Shown here: positions 1 through 7,484 of the stretch, piece by piece
Layout of the letters: each line of letters begins with the position of its first letter
How positions within the stretch are numbered: position 1 is the stretch's first letter
NCBI GenBank assembly: GCA_902470895.1
Contig: CABRID010000081.1
Span: 1 to 8,918 of the forward strand
Length of the DNA stretch: 8,918 bases
Direction: 5' to 3'
Origin: an uncultured Collinsella sp.
GTDB taxonomy: Bacteria; Actinomycetota; Coriobacteriia; Coriobacteriales; Coriobacteriaceae
The notes under the pieces: generated by a model
Database searches by the model: none
Seen by the model: only the letters and a program-made list of their open reading frames with translations
What the model was told of the DNA's origin: nothing
Made by a program: the position numbers and the translations under genes

Positions 1-54
1 GGCATACGAGATCAGCCTCGGTCTCGTGGGCTCGGAGATGTGTATAAGGGACAG
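1..54. other. Illumina Nextera i7 adapter left on the contig end (not genomic)
   Basis: Bases 1-12 are the end of the P7 flow-cell oligonucleotide (GGCATACGAGAT). Bases 13-20 are an 8-base index, CAGCCTCG, whose reverse complement CGAGGCTG I recognise as Nextera index N710. Bases 21-35 are the Nextera read-2 linker. Bases 36-54 are the 19-bp Tn5 mosaic end, with one mismatch at base 49 (G where the standard end has A). The order P7, index, linker, mosaic end is exactly that of a tagmented library fragment, so these bases should be trimmed. Genomic sequence starts at base 55. Confidence 0.97.
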
Positions 55-461
55 TACCAATAGTGCGCGTGCAGGGAGACATCGGGAATGGGTGAGACGA
101 CCGTGGACCACGCGAGCGCCATGAGGCAATAAAACGCAGTAGGCAAGATGACCTTGCCAAGGCGCTGCGCCGCCCGTTGCATTTGCGACTTCCACGTTGC
201 TCCACCGTCCCAAGCACGCGCGGCCGAAGCGATGAGAAAATAGCCCGAGATCATAAAGAAGACCTCGTTGGCCCAGCAGCCAAGCAAGTTAATAAAACCG
301 AGTACGCCGGAATAGGGGAACATCGCAAGTGGGGCATATTCCACGGCGCCGACGCAGACGGCTTGGAACGTCCACTGAAAGGTGTGGAACACCGCGATGC
401 CGGCGACCGCGACCAAACGCAGCGCTTCGATGGGTATGTTCCGTGCGGCTTTGGGCTGCAT
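55..461 (-). CDS. Membrane acyltransferase, acyltransferase-3 (OafA-like) family, N-terminal part only
   Basis: This encodes the first 135 complete residues of an integral-membrane acyltransferase of the type that O-acylates surface polysaccharides. The first transmembrane segment carries R15 and H26, matching the R-X10-H pattern of this family that is linked to catalysis. FFMISGYFL (residues 68-76) is the conserved second-helix signature, and a further hydrophobic stretch lies near residues 104-123. Family members usually have about 330-380 residues and ten helices, so more than half is missing. The ATG at 461 is preceded by GAAAGGA at a 4-nt spacing. The open frame runs on to base 12, but residues after W135 are translated adapter (tail YTSPSPRD). 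The gene is divergent from the glycosyltransferase operon, which fits a polysaccharide-decorating role. The donor (acetyl or other acyl) and acceptor cannot be read from the sequence. Confidence 0.85.
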
Positions 462-573
462 GACGTCCTTTCTTATCGGTTTGCCTCTGCGAGCTCCATA
501 GATTATATAAACGCCCGCTGGCGCGCTGGCCCTTTGATACCATGAAACGACAGGTATTTCCTAAGGAGCACAT
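462..573. promoter_or_regulatory. Divergent promoter region between acyltransferase and glycosyltransferase operon
   Basis: This 112-nt gap separates two divergent starts. An AT-rich island at 501-511 stands out from the GC-rich surroundings. On the minus strand it gives a perfect TATAAT (502-507) facing the acyltransferase, with no good -35 box. On the plus strand it gives TATATA (504-509), with TTGCCT (481-486) 17 nt upstream as a weak -35. A second plus-strand candidate is the extended -10 TGATACCAT (535-543), 30 nt before the TTG start. CGCTGGC occurs twice (516-522 and 524-530) and could be an operator or chance. The ribosome site AAGGAG (563-568) lies 5 nt before TTG 574 and decides that start. 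The promoter boxes are by eye only. Confidence 0.4.
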
Positions 574-1677
574 TTGTCTACTAACGCCTCTGGCAGCCCT
601 GTTCTGTCGCTGCTTATTCCCATTTACAATGTTCAGCGCTACCTGCGCGAGTGTCTCGATTCCGCCCTGGCGCAGACGCTCAAGGATATTGAGATCATCT
701 GCATTAACGACGGGTCGACCGACAACTCGCCCGCGATTATCCGCGAGTATATGGAGCGCGATAGGCGCGTCAAGATGATCGACAAGGCCAACAGCGGCTA
801 CGGCGACTCGATGAACCACGGTCTGGAGATGGCGCGTGGCAAGTACGTTGGCATCTTGGAGTCCGATGACTTTATGGCGCCTGACGCACTCGAAAAGCTT
901 GTCTCGGCCGCCGATAGCAATAATGCCGACTTTGCGAAGGCGAACTTTGATTTCTACTGGTCTAAGCCCGAGGAGCGCCGTTCGCTGCACGAGATGTTTA
1001 GACCTCGGGATTGCGGTAAGCCGGTGCACCCGAGCGATACGACGCAGTTCTTTAAGCAAAAGCCGTCGATTTGGTCGGCCGTGTACCGTCGCGATTTTCT
1101 TGAGCGCAACGGCATCAAGTTCCTGCCGACTCCGGGGGCATCCTTTCAGGACACGTCATTTGCCTTTAAGGTGATCGCGTGCGCCGATAAGGCTGTTTAC
1201 CTGCACGATGCCGTGTTGTCGTATCGCCAGGACAACGAGAATTCCTCGGTCAATTCTTCGGCTAAGGTCTTTTGCGTCAATACCGAGTATGCCGAGATTG
1301 AGCGTTGGATTCGAGAGGATTATGCCCGCGACCACGCAAGCGGCGATGTCGCGCGCATGCTCAAGTTCAATCAGCTCATTAAGTACGATTCGTACATGTG
1401 GAACTACGTGCGCCTGGCGCCTAAGTTCTATAAGGAGTTCCTGGCGCAGATGGCCAAGGAATTTCAGGCGGCCTTGGACGCGGGGGAGTTTTCGCTTGAC
1501 GATCTTAAGCCGTGGAAGCGCGCGAATCTCGCTGCCATCCTCAAAGATCCTGAGGGCTGGGTTGACGAGCATCCGAGTTTTGCGACGGATGGCGCCTTGG
1601 GGCGCGCCAAGTATTACGCCTCGGTTGGAGGCCCAGGCGTGGTCGCCGCCTTCCTCATCGAATCGCTGAGGGGGTAG
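574..1677 (+). CDS. Family-2 glycosyltransferase, type A, first copy (A1)
   Basis: This 367-residue cytoplasmic or membrane-associated enzyme transfers a sugar from a nucleotide-sugar donor to a growing glycan. The N-terminal GT-A fold shows SLLIPIYNV (12-20), the nucleotide-binding NDGSTD (45-50), KANSGYGDSMN (71-81) and the metal-binding ESDDF (96-100). PGASFQD (187-193) probably supplies the acidic catalytic residue. YRQDNENSSVNS (217-228) is shared with the second type-A protein. The C-terminal ~130 residues are less conserved and probably bind the acceptor. There are no transmembrane helices or signal peptide. The start is TTG at 574 with AAGGAG 5 nt upstream; the paralogue A2 uses the same arrangement. 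It is the first gene of the operon, and its stop lies 6 nt before B1. Donor and acceptor cannot be assigned from sequence. Confidence 0.94.
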   Translation: MSTNASGSPVLSLLIPIYNVQRYLRECLDSALAQTLKDIEIICINDGSTDNSPAIIREYMERDRRVKMIDKANSGYGDSMNHGLEMARGKYVGILESDDFMAPDALEKLVSAADSNNADFAKANFDFYWSKPEERRSLHEMFRPRDCGKPVHPSDTTQFFKQKPSIWSAVYRRDFLERNGIKFLPTPGASFQDTSFAFKVIACADKAVYLHDAVLSYRQDNENSSVNSSAKVFCVNTEYAEIERWIREDYARDHASGDVARMLKFNQLIKYDSYMWNYVRLAPKFYKEFLAQMAKEFQAALDAGEFSLDDLKPWKRANLAAILKDPEGWVDEHPSFATDGALGRAKYYASVGGPGVVAAFLIESLRG

Positions 1678-1683
1678 GTCGGC

Positions 1684-2724
1684 ATGGGAGAGGCCTCGTG
1701 TCCTAAAGCTGCCATTGTCGTCCCCGTTTATAACGCTGCGCGCTCCATTCAGCGATGCCTCGATTCGCTGTTGGCCCAGTCCGAGCGCTCGATTCAGGTT
1801 GTCTGCGTCAACGACGGTTCGACTGATGATTCGTTGAACGTGTTGCGCCAGATCGCGCAGGCCGACGATCACGTACTGGTGATTGACCAGGAAAACGCGG
1901 GCGTCTCGTGTGCTCGAAATGCCGGCATCGATGCCGCCGAGGGCGAGGTCGTCTTTTTTGTAGACGCCGACGATTACATCGACGCCCAGACGGTCGAGCG
2001 CGTGCTGCAGGCTATGGAGTCGTCGGATGCCGAGGTCGCCGTTTTTGGTGGCGTCTGTGAGCCCGCCGATGCCGCTCCCAAGCGCGTCCAGCAGCTCATG
2101 AGCCCCGAAGCGGGCTCCTTTGGCGCTCGCGATCCTCAGCTGCTGTTCCACGCAAATGCACAGCCGTATGCCTGCCGTGCGGCCTTTTCGCGCGAGCTGC
2201 TCAATCGCGAAGGTATTCGCTTTGCTCCCGGTTTGGCTTTGGGCGAGGACGTCGTATTCCAGTTCGCAGCCTATGCACTTGCCAACAAAACTGTCGTCAT
2301 GCCGGACGAGTTCTACCACTACGTGATGGAGAGCGACTCGGCGACGCACGAGTTCAACAGTGACGAGGCTCGCGCCAAAAAGCTTGACGCCCACATGAGG
2401 ATGCTCGAGGAGGTCCTGGAGGACTGGGCGGCCTACGGTCTTTTGGACCTGTGCCCCGGCGAGCTGATCACCTGGTTCTTGGACCTAATTGTGTTCGACT
2501 TGGCGCGTCTGGACGCGGACGGCTTCCACCGTGTTGCCGGCCGCGTCAACAGGGCTTTCACGACGTTTTTGGGAACGGAGTGGGCGGATGCACCTGCTAA
2601 GGGCGCCGTTCGCCGTGTTGCCCACAAGCTTGTAGCGGCGACGTCGGGCGTCTCGATGGCGGACGCCACGCTGTTCTATCTTTCGACTCGCGGTCTCAAA
2701 GCCTGCCTGGAGCGCTTCCTCTAA
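1684..2724 (+). CDS. Family-2 glycosyltransferase, type B, first copy (B1)
   Basis: This is a 346-residue GT2 enzyme with a classic GT-A domain. It shows AIVVPVYN (10-17), VNDGSTDDS (42-50), ENAGVSCARNAGI (70-82), the DXD-type metal site DADD (94-97) and the catalytic-base motif GED (187-189). The ARNAG block, absent from the A-type enzymes, is typical of the EpsJ/WcaA-like GT2 group. After about residue 230 the sequence is helical and variable. No membrane helix is evident. The ATG at 1684 follows the A1 stop by 6 nt. A purine-rich GAGGGGG (1668-1674) inside the end of A1 is the likely ribosome site, so translation is probably coupled. Its closest relative in the window is B2 (3930-4997), which shares the motif order and the ACR/ACK...LLN...G block before GED. 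Confidence 0.94.
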   Translation: MGEASCPKAAIVVPVYNAARSIQRCLDSLLAQSERSIQVVCVNDGSTDDSLNVLRQIAQADDHVLVIDQENAGVSCARNAGIDAAEGEVVFFVDADDYIDAQTVERVLQAMESSDAEVAVFGGVCEPADAAPKRVQQLMSPEAGSFGARDPQLLFHANAQPYACRAAFSRELLNREGIRFAPGLALGEDVVFQFAAYALANKTVVMPDEFYHYVMESDSATHEFNSDEARAKKLDAHMRMLEEVLEDWAAYGLLDLCPGELITWFLDLIVFDLARLDADGFHRVAGRVNRAFTTFLGTEWADAPAKGAVRRVAHKLVAATSGVSMADATLFYLSTRGLKACLERFL

Positions 2725-2755
2725 TTCCAAGCGCTGCCGCCCGCCGCAACTTGGC

Positions 2756-2798
2756 TGCTAAAATGACCCTGTTACACGCTATTCAACAGGAGGTTCTC
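2756..2798 (+). promoter_or_regulatory. Possible internal promoter and ribosome site before A2
   Basis: The 74-nt gap between B1 and A2 is the only sizeable gap in the operon. It contains TGCTAAAAT (2756-2764), which fits an extended -10 (TG-N-TAnAAT) with no clear -35. This would place a transcript start near 2771. CAGGAGG (2787-2793) is a strong ribosome site 5 nt before TTG 2799. Because the module appears duplicated, this may be the second copy's version of the leader ahead of A1, which also has an extended -10-like box about 30 nt before its TTG. The promoter call is by eye only; the ribosome site is firm. Confidence 0.4.
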
Positions 2799-3917
2799 TT
2801 GCAGAACTCTGATACCCCTAAAGTTTCGCTGCTTGTCCCTATCTGTAACGTTGAGCGCTACCTGCGCGAGTGCCTCGATTCCGCCGTTGCGCAGACGCTC
2901 GAGGACATCGAGATCATCTGCATCAACGACGGATCCACCGACAGTTCGCCGGATATCATCCGCGAGTACATGGAGCGCGACGCGCGCGTCAAGATGATCG
3001 ACAAGGCCAACAGCGGCTACGGTGACTCGATGAACCGCGGTTTGGAGATGGCCCGCGGTGAGTACGTAGGCATCTTGGAGTCCGATGACTTTATGTTTGA
3101 GGACTCGCTTCAAAAACTGGTTGCCAAGGCAGATGCCGAGCATGCCGATGTGGTCAAAGGCGATTTCTACCTGTATTGGTCCACACCAACGGAGCGCCGC
3201 GAACTGTTTGGGATTATCGACGAGTATATGACGGGTGCGGCGTATCGCCCCGTCGACCGCCCGGGCATCTTTTACCGCAAGCCTTCCATTTGGTCGGCCA
3301 TCTATCGTCGCGAGTTTCTTAACGACAATCAGATTCGGTTCCTCCCCACGCCGGGGGCATCGTATCAGGACGCGGGCTTTAACTTTAAGGTTTGGGCGTG
3401 CGCCGAGCGCGCCGCGTTTATTGCGGACCCCATCCTGTGCTATCGCCAGGATAACGAGAAGAGCTCCGTTAATTCGCCCAACAAGGTGTTTTGCGTGTGC
3501 GACGAATACGCCGAGATGCAGCGCTTTTTGGACGAGCGCCCCGAGCTCAAGGTTCAGCTCCAAGGCATTTTAATGCGCATGAAGGTCGATACCTACCGCT
3601 GGAATGACGAGCGCTTGGTCGATGAGCTGCGTGAGCAATTTTGGGAGAAGGCCTCGCCCGAGCTCAAGGCCGATTGGGATGCCGGTCGCTTTGACCTGTC
3701 GCTGTTCGATCCGCGCGGCGAGACCGATCTGCGTTTGATGGTCAAGTCGCCCCGCGCCTACATCGATTCGCGGTTTGACTTTAAGAAGCCGGGCAAGCTC
3801 AATACGTTTAAGCACTACTTTAAGATCGGCGGCCTGCCGCTGGTCTGGCGCGTGCTGACGTATCAGCGCACCTATGGCGATAACCCGCATCCCGACGACG
3901 TGCCGGCGGCACGGTAG
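2799..3917 (+). CDS. Family-2 glycosyltransferase, type A, second copy (A2)
   Basis: This is a 372-residue paralogue of A1. The motif set is the same: VSLLVPICN (9-17, with Cys where most GT2 enzymes have Tyr), NDGSTDSS (43-50), KANSGYGDSMN (69-79), ESDDF (94-98), TPGASYQD and YRQDNEKSSVNS. Differences from A1 concentrate after the catalytic domain, as expected if acceptor choice has diverged. I chose TTG at 2799 because CAGGAGG sits 5 nt upstream and because it aligns with the TTG start of A1. An upstream TTG at 2751 and an ATG at 2763 are in frame but lack a ribosome site, and they would add 16 or 12 residues absent from A1. The stop lies 12 nt before B2. The sugar specificity is unknown. 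Confidence 0.92.
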   Translation: MQNSDTPKVSLLVPICNVERYLRECLDSAVAQTLEDIEIICINDGSTDSSPDIIREYMERDARVKMIDKANSGYGDSMNRGLEMARGEYVGILESDDFMFEDSLQKLVAKADAEHADVVKGDFYLYWSTPTERRELFGIIDEYMTGAAYRPVDRPGIFYRKPSIWSAIYRREFLNDNQIRFLPTPGASYQDAGFNFKVWACAERAAFIADPILCYRQDNEKSSVNSPNKVFCVCDEYAEMQRFLDERPELKVQLQGILMRMKVDTYRWNDERLVDELREQFWEKASPELKADWDAGRFDLSLFDPRGETDLRLMVKSPRAYIDSRFDFKKPGKLNTFKHYFKIGGLPLVWRVLTYQRTYGDNPHPDDVPAAR

Positions 3918-3929
3918 GAGCGCGCGAGT

Positions 3930-4997
3930 ATGGCTACCCCTAAGATTTCCGTTGTCGTCCCCATCTATAAGGTGGAGGAGTGCCTGGCCTGGTGCCTGGA
4001 CTCCCTGCTTGCGCAGGACATGCCCGATTGGGAAGGCGTGCTGGTCAACGATGGCTCGCCGGATGGCTCGCGCGACATCGCGGTTGCCTACTGCGAAAAG
4101 GATGCGCGCTTTACATTGGTCGATAAGGAGAACGGCGGCCTGTCGAGTGCGCGCAATGCGGGCATCGCTGCGTCCACGGCGCCCACCGTTGCGTTCTTGG
4201 ATTCCGACGACCGCTTTACGCCCGATGCGTGCCGCGTGATCGTCGATGCCTTTGAGTGCGAGGACTGTGACGTTTTGACCTTTGGTGCGAACCCGTATCC
4301 GCTGGAGGCGGGGTATCCGTGGCTTAACTATGTGTTGAGCCCGCGCGATGTGTCGTTTGAGGGCTATAGCTCCGACCTGCTGTTTAAGGAAGCGTCTCGT
4401 CCCTTTGCATGGCGCACCGCTTGCAAGCGCGATTTTTTGCTCAATAACGGGATCGTTTTCGACGAAACCGTCAAGTATGGCGAGGACCAGGTCTTTGACT
4501 TTGCGGTGTACGGCCGTTCGCGCAAGACCGCGCTTATCTCGAACAAGCTGTACGACTATCGCGTGGCGCGCAAGGGATCGCTTATGGACACCATGCGCTA
4601 CGACGACGAGACGCGTCTGCTGGAACATGTGAAGATTTACTCCGCAGTGCTGACTGATTGGCAGCGCGACGGTCTTGACGCACAGCATGCCGAGGACCTG
4701 GCGTACTTCCTGTGCGATCTGGTGCTGTATGACGCGTTGAGATTGCTGGGCGCGAATTGCGGCAAGGTGTTCGCTGCTGTTGCTGACGCGCTCGCCGTCT
4801 CTGCCGTTGGCAGCGATGCTGCGCTCGCACAATGCGCTCCTTCTGTTGCTGCCATGGTGCGTGCGGCGCTTACCAGTAAGGCCCCTAATGCCCGTGCGTG
4901 CAAAAAGTTCATGTTCGATTACGACGTCTTGAGGTTTGGGCGCCTGGGCGCGTGCAAGCGCATGGCCGCGAATGCTCTGGGAAAGCGAGAAGTGTAG
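3930..4997 (+). CDS. Family-2 glycosyltransferase, type B, second copy (B2)
   Basis: This is a 355-residue GT2 enzyme. Its GT-A domain shows ISVVVPIYK (6-14), VNDGSPDGS (39-47), ENGGLSSARNAGI (67-79), the metal site DSDD (91-94), and KYGED (182-186) with the probable catalytic base. The C-terminal part, after about residue 220, is variable. ATG 3930 is preceded by TAGGAG (3915-3920), in which the A2 stop codon TAG forms part of the ribosome site, so the two genes are very likely translated together. The protein parallels B1 in length, motif order and position after a type-A gene. An alanine- and valine-rich stretch near residues 270-310 is only mildly hydrophobic and I do not call it a membrane helix. 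Donor and acceptor are unknown. Confidence 0.94.
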   Translation: MATPKISVVVPIYKVEECLAWCLDSLLAQDMPDWEGVLVNDGSPDGSRDIAVAYCEKDARFTLVDKENGGLSSARNAGIAASTAPTVAFLDSDDRFTPDACRVIVDAFECEDCDVLTFGANPYPLEAGYPWLNYVLSPRDVSFEGYSSDLLFKEASRPFAWRTACKRDFLLNNGIVFDETVKYGEDQVFDFAVYGRSRKTALISNKLYDYRVARKGSLMDTMRYDDETRLLEHVKIYSAVLTDWQRDGLDAQHAEDLAYFLCDLVLYDALRLLGANCGKVFAAVADALAVSAVGSDAALAQCAPSVAAMVRAALTSKAPNARACKKFMFDYDVLRFGRLGACKRMAANALGKREV

Positions 4998-7484
4998 ATG
5001 AGTATCAAGCGTTTGGCGCTTTGCCGCAGCCAGGGTCGTCTGTTCGTTTTGCTTCGTTTTGCCGGCATGGATGTCGCGGGGATTATTGAGCGCGAGGGCT
5101 CCCAGGCTTTTGCCCGTGCGACGACGAGCGGTTCTTGTGTGCCATCGCTGGCACTCCCGGTCGATCATGGCCGTGTGCTGGCAATCTGTCCTTCGGTTGC
5201 CGACTATGAGCGCGAGCTTGCCGTCTTAGTGCTGCCGTTTTTGGATGGCTCTGCGGTCGACGTCGACTTTGCATCCGGTTGCCAAAAGCTTGGATCCATT
5301 CGCCTCGATAGCCGTAAAGCTAAGCTGGAATCGAAGATTAACTACAAGGCAAAGCCTGCGTTGTGTGCGCTTATCCGCGATGCACAGCGCGGCGAGCGCT
5401 GCGGCCGCTACGAGATTGATGCCGTCCGTTATCTTCCGGCCGATTCGAGCGCTGTGTGGCGCTATGAGGTTACCTGGGCGGGAGACCCAAAGTGCACGCC
5501 CCAGCTTCAGATACTCGATACGCATATGAATGTCATCGATGCCACGGTGCACGTGTTTGAGTCGCAGGTCGATGTGCCGCAGCAGAACGGATGCCGCGTC
5601 AATAAAACGTACCTGAGCGTTGAGATGCCCGAGGACATTCGAGATTATGTTGCGATTGCAACTGATCCTGCGGGCCAGATCCAGAGTGGTTTTTGCGCCA
5701 TGGATGGTCGCCTGTACAACGGTATGGTCGACGACAGTTGGAATCGTATGAAGGATGCACGCGCGGACGACGCGGCCTATCGCCGTTGGTTTGATCAACA
5801 TCGCGCAAAGCCGGGCGACTTGGCGTGTCAGCGCGTCGCTTCGGCGGCATTTACCTACAGGCCGCCCGTGAGCATTGTGGTGCCGTGCTATAAGACCGAT
5901 CGGGTCTACCTGCGCGAGTTGCTGGATTCGGTGCTTGCCCAGAGCTATGACAACTGGGAATTGCTGCTGATGGACGCCTCGCCCGAATGGGATGCGGTGG
6001 CTACTCTTGCGGCAGCCGTTCACGACGAGCGCGTCCGTCGCGTCGAGCTGCCCGGTAACGGCGGCATCGTGGTCAACACCAACGCCGGTATTCAGCAAGC
6101 GACGGGCGACTACATCGCATTCTTGGACCACGACGACATCTTGGAACCGGACGCGTTGTTCCACTATGTTGCCGCCCTGAACAAGGCTGTCCAGGACGAG
6201 CGTCCCCAGGTCTTGTTCTGCGATGAGGACATGTTCCAGAAAACGGGGGAGTGGGGCCAGCCGGTCTTTAAGACCAAGCTCAATGTAGACTTGCTCTATA
6301 GCCATAACTGCGTGACGCATTTCCTGATGGTGGAGAAGGCGCTTATCGATCGTATCGGCACGTCCCCAGAAGACGTTGCGGGTGCCCAGGACTACGACCT
6401 GACGCTCCGCTGCCTTGCGGCGGGTGCGCGCTTTGAGCATGTTGCGCACGTGCTGTATCACTGGCGCGTACACCCCGGCTCTACCGCCGACGGTTCTGCC
6501 GATAGCAAGCCGTATGCCATCGAGGCCGGGCGCCTTGCGCTGCAGCGTCACTTTGACTCGCTGGGCGTTCGCGGAACGGTCGAGGAGTCCGAGACGCCGT
6601 TTGTCTACCGCATGCGCTATGCGCTGCCGGAGCCTGCTCCGTTGGTGAGCATTGTGATTCCCACCAAGGACCACGTCGAGACGCTCGACGCCTGCGTGAT
6701 GTCGATCGCCCAGAAGGCCACGTATGCCAACTACGAGATCGTCTTGGTGGAGAATAACAGCGAAGACCAGGAGACCTTTGTGTATTACGAAACCCTGCCA
6801 GAGCGCGTGGCTGCAGCATCCGAAGACAAGGGCAGCGCGCGCGTTGAGTGGTGGCCGGGCGAGTTCAATTACTCCCAGATTATCAACTTTGGCGTTAAAC
6901 ATGCCAAGGGCGATTACCTGCTGCTGCTCAACAACGATACCGAGGTTATAAGCCCGGACTTTATCGAAGAGATGATGGGTTATCTGCAGCGTCCGGATGC
7001 GGGCGTGGTGGGTGCCAAGCTCTATTTTGCTGATCATCTGGTGCAGCATGCCGGCATTTTGGTTGGCGTGCGTGGCGCGCTTGCCCATGCCAACCAGGAC
7101 TTCTCGGCAAAGCGCGAGGGATATCTTGCCCGCGCTGTGCGTCCGGGCAACTTTAGCGCCGTAACGGGCGCCTGTCAGATGGTTCGACGCGATGTGTTTG
7201 AGCAGGTCGGAGGCTATAACGAGGAATTCGCCGTTGGGTTTAACGACGCAGACTTTTGCCTGCGCGTGTGGGAGGCGGGCTACCGCACCATCTTTACGCC
7301 CTATGCCGAGCTGTACCACTACGAGTTCACCTCGCGCGGCAGGGAAGAGGCCAACGAGGACAAGCTGCGCCGCTGGAAGCGCGAGCAGGCACTGTTCATG
7401 CAGTGCTGGCCAGAGTTCTTCTTGGATGGCGACCCCTGGCTCGGACCGAACCTATCCGCTGAGAGTGAGTATTTCTCGGTCTAA
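4998..7484 (+). CDS. Large glycosyltransferase with two family-2 (GT-A) domains
   Basis: This 828-residue protein probably adds two linkages, or alternates two activities, during glycan assembly. Residues 1 to about 285 form an accessory region with no catalytic motif that I can see. Its alternating hydrophobic pattern suggests beta-strands. GT-A domain 1 spans about 289-500: VSIVVPCYKTD (291-301), MDAS (325-328), the metal site DHDD (377-380) and AQDYDLTLR (463-471). GT-A domain 2 spans about 549-775: VSIVIPTKDH (550-559), VENNS (584-588), NNDTE (645-649) and FNDADFCLR (748-756), which resembles WbbL/RgpF-type rhamnosyltransferases and COG1216. The C-terminal tail is rich in charged residues. 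The ATG directly follows the B2 stop (TAGATG), with GAGAAG (4987-4992) as ribosome site, so it is coupled to B2. Both domains keep their acidic motifs, so both may be active. Confidence 0.93.
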   Translation: MSIKRLALCRSQGRLFVLLRFAGMDVAGIIEREGSQAFARATTSGSCVPSLALPVDHGRVLAICPSVADYERELAVLVLPFLDGSAVDVDFASGCQKLGSIRLDSRKAKLESKINYKAKPALCALIRDAQRGERCGRYEIDAVRYLPADSSAVWRYEVTWAGDPKCTPQLQILDTHMNVIDATVHVFESQVDVPQQNGCRVNKTYLSVEMPEDIRDYVAIATDPAGQIQSGFCAMDGRLYNGMVDDSWNRMKDARADDAAYRRWFDQHRAKPGDLACQRVASAAFTYRPPVSIVVPCYKTDRVYLRELLDSVLAQSYDNWELLLMDASPEWDAVATLAAAVHDERVRRVELPGNGGIVVNTNAGIQQATGDYIAFLDHDDILEPDALFHYVAALNKAVQDERPQVLFCDEDMFQKTGEWGQPVFKTKLNVDLLYSHNCVTHFLMVEKALIDRIGTSPEDVAGAQDYDLTLRCLAAGARFEHVAHVLYHWRVHPGSTADGSADSKPYAIEAGRLALQRHFDSLGVRGTVEESETPFVYRMRYALPEPAPLVSIVIPTKDHVETLDACVMSIAQKATYANYEIVLVENNSEDQETFVYYETLPERVAAASEDKGSARVEWWPGEFNYSQIINFGVKHAKGDYLLLLNNDTEVISPDFIEEMMGYLQRPDAGVVGAKLYFADHLVQHAGILVGVRGALAHANQDFSAKREGYLARAVRPGNFSAVTGACQMVRRDVFEQVGGYNEEFAVGFNDADFCLRVWEAGYRTIFTPYAELYHYEFTSRGREEANEDKLRRWKREQALFMQCWPEFFLDGDPWLGPNLSAESEYFSV
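7270..7484 (+). repeat. 3' end of the large glycosyltransferase gene, repeated at 8107-8321
   Basis: This 215-bp stretch, ending at the stop codon, recurs 837 bp downstream without gaps. I count 24 differences (about 89% identity). Seventeen fall at third codon positions, and the reading frame is preserved throughout. The match ends abruptly upstream of 7270/8107 and straight after the stop codons (TAA here, TAG in the other copy). Confidence 0.93.

Larger units (their letters stand above)
574..4997 (+). repeat. Tandem two-gene glycosyltransferase module (A1-B1 / A2-B2)
   Basis: Genes 1 and 3 of the operon (574-1677 and 2799-3917) are close paralogues. Genes 2 and 4 (1684-2724 and 3930-4997) are more distant paralogues. 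The order is A-B-A-B, as expected from duplication of a two-gene unit followed by divergence. DNA similarity is obvious only in the N-terminal coding part of the A genes. Bases 765-803 are identical to 2984-3022 (39 nt) and 850-876 to 3069-3095 (27 nt). By hand, 766-876 against 2985-3095 shows about 8 differences. The B genes share motifs and layout but no long identical DNA. Independent recruitment of similar genes is less likely given the matching order. Confidence 0.75.

Noticed and set aside
1156..2394. A 412-codon minus-strand open frame opposite A1 and B1
   Set aside because: It is antisense to two well-supported glycosyltransferases and spans their junction. Its composition is that of a shadow frame.
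2751..2798. Upstream TTG (2751) or ATG (2763) as the start of A2
   Set aside because: Neither has a ribosome site and the extra residues have no counterpart in A1. TTG 2799 has CAGGAGG at 5 nt.
3570..5168. A 532-codon minus-strand open frame opposite A2, B2 and the start of the large glycosyltransferase
   Set aside because: It crosses several genes antisense, is rich in Arg/Gln/His typical of shadow frames, and has no domain I recognise.
5226..7319. A nearly 700-codon open frame on the minus strand, opposite the large glycosyltransferase
   Set aside because: It lies wholly antisense to a gene with clear domains, lacks any recognisable motif, and long antisense frames are expected in GC-rich genes with biased third positions.
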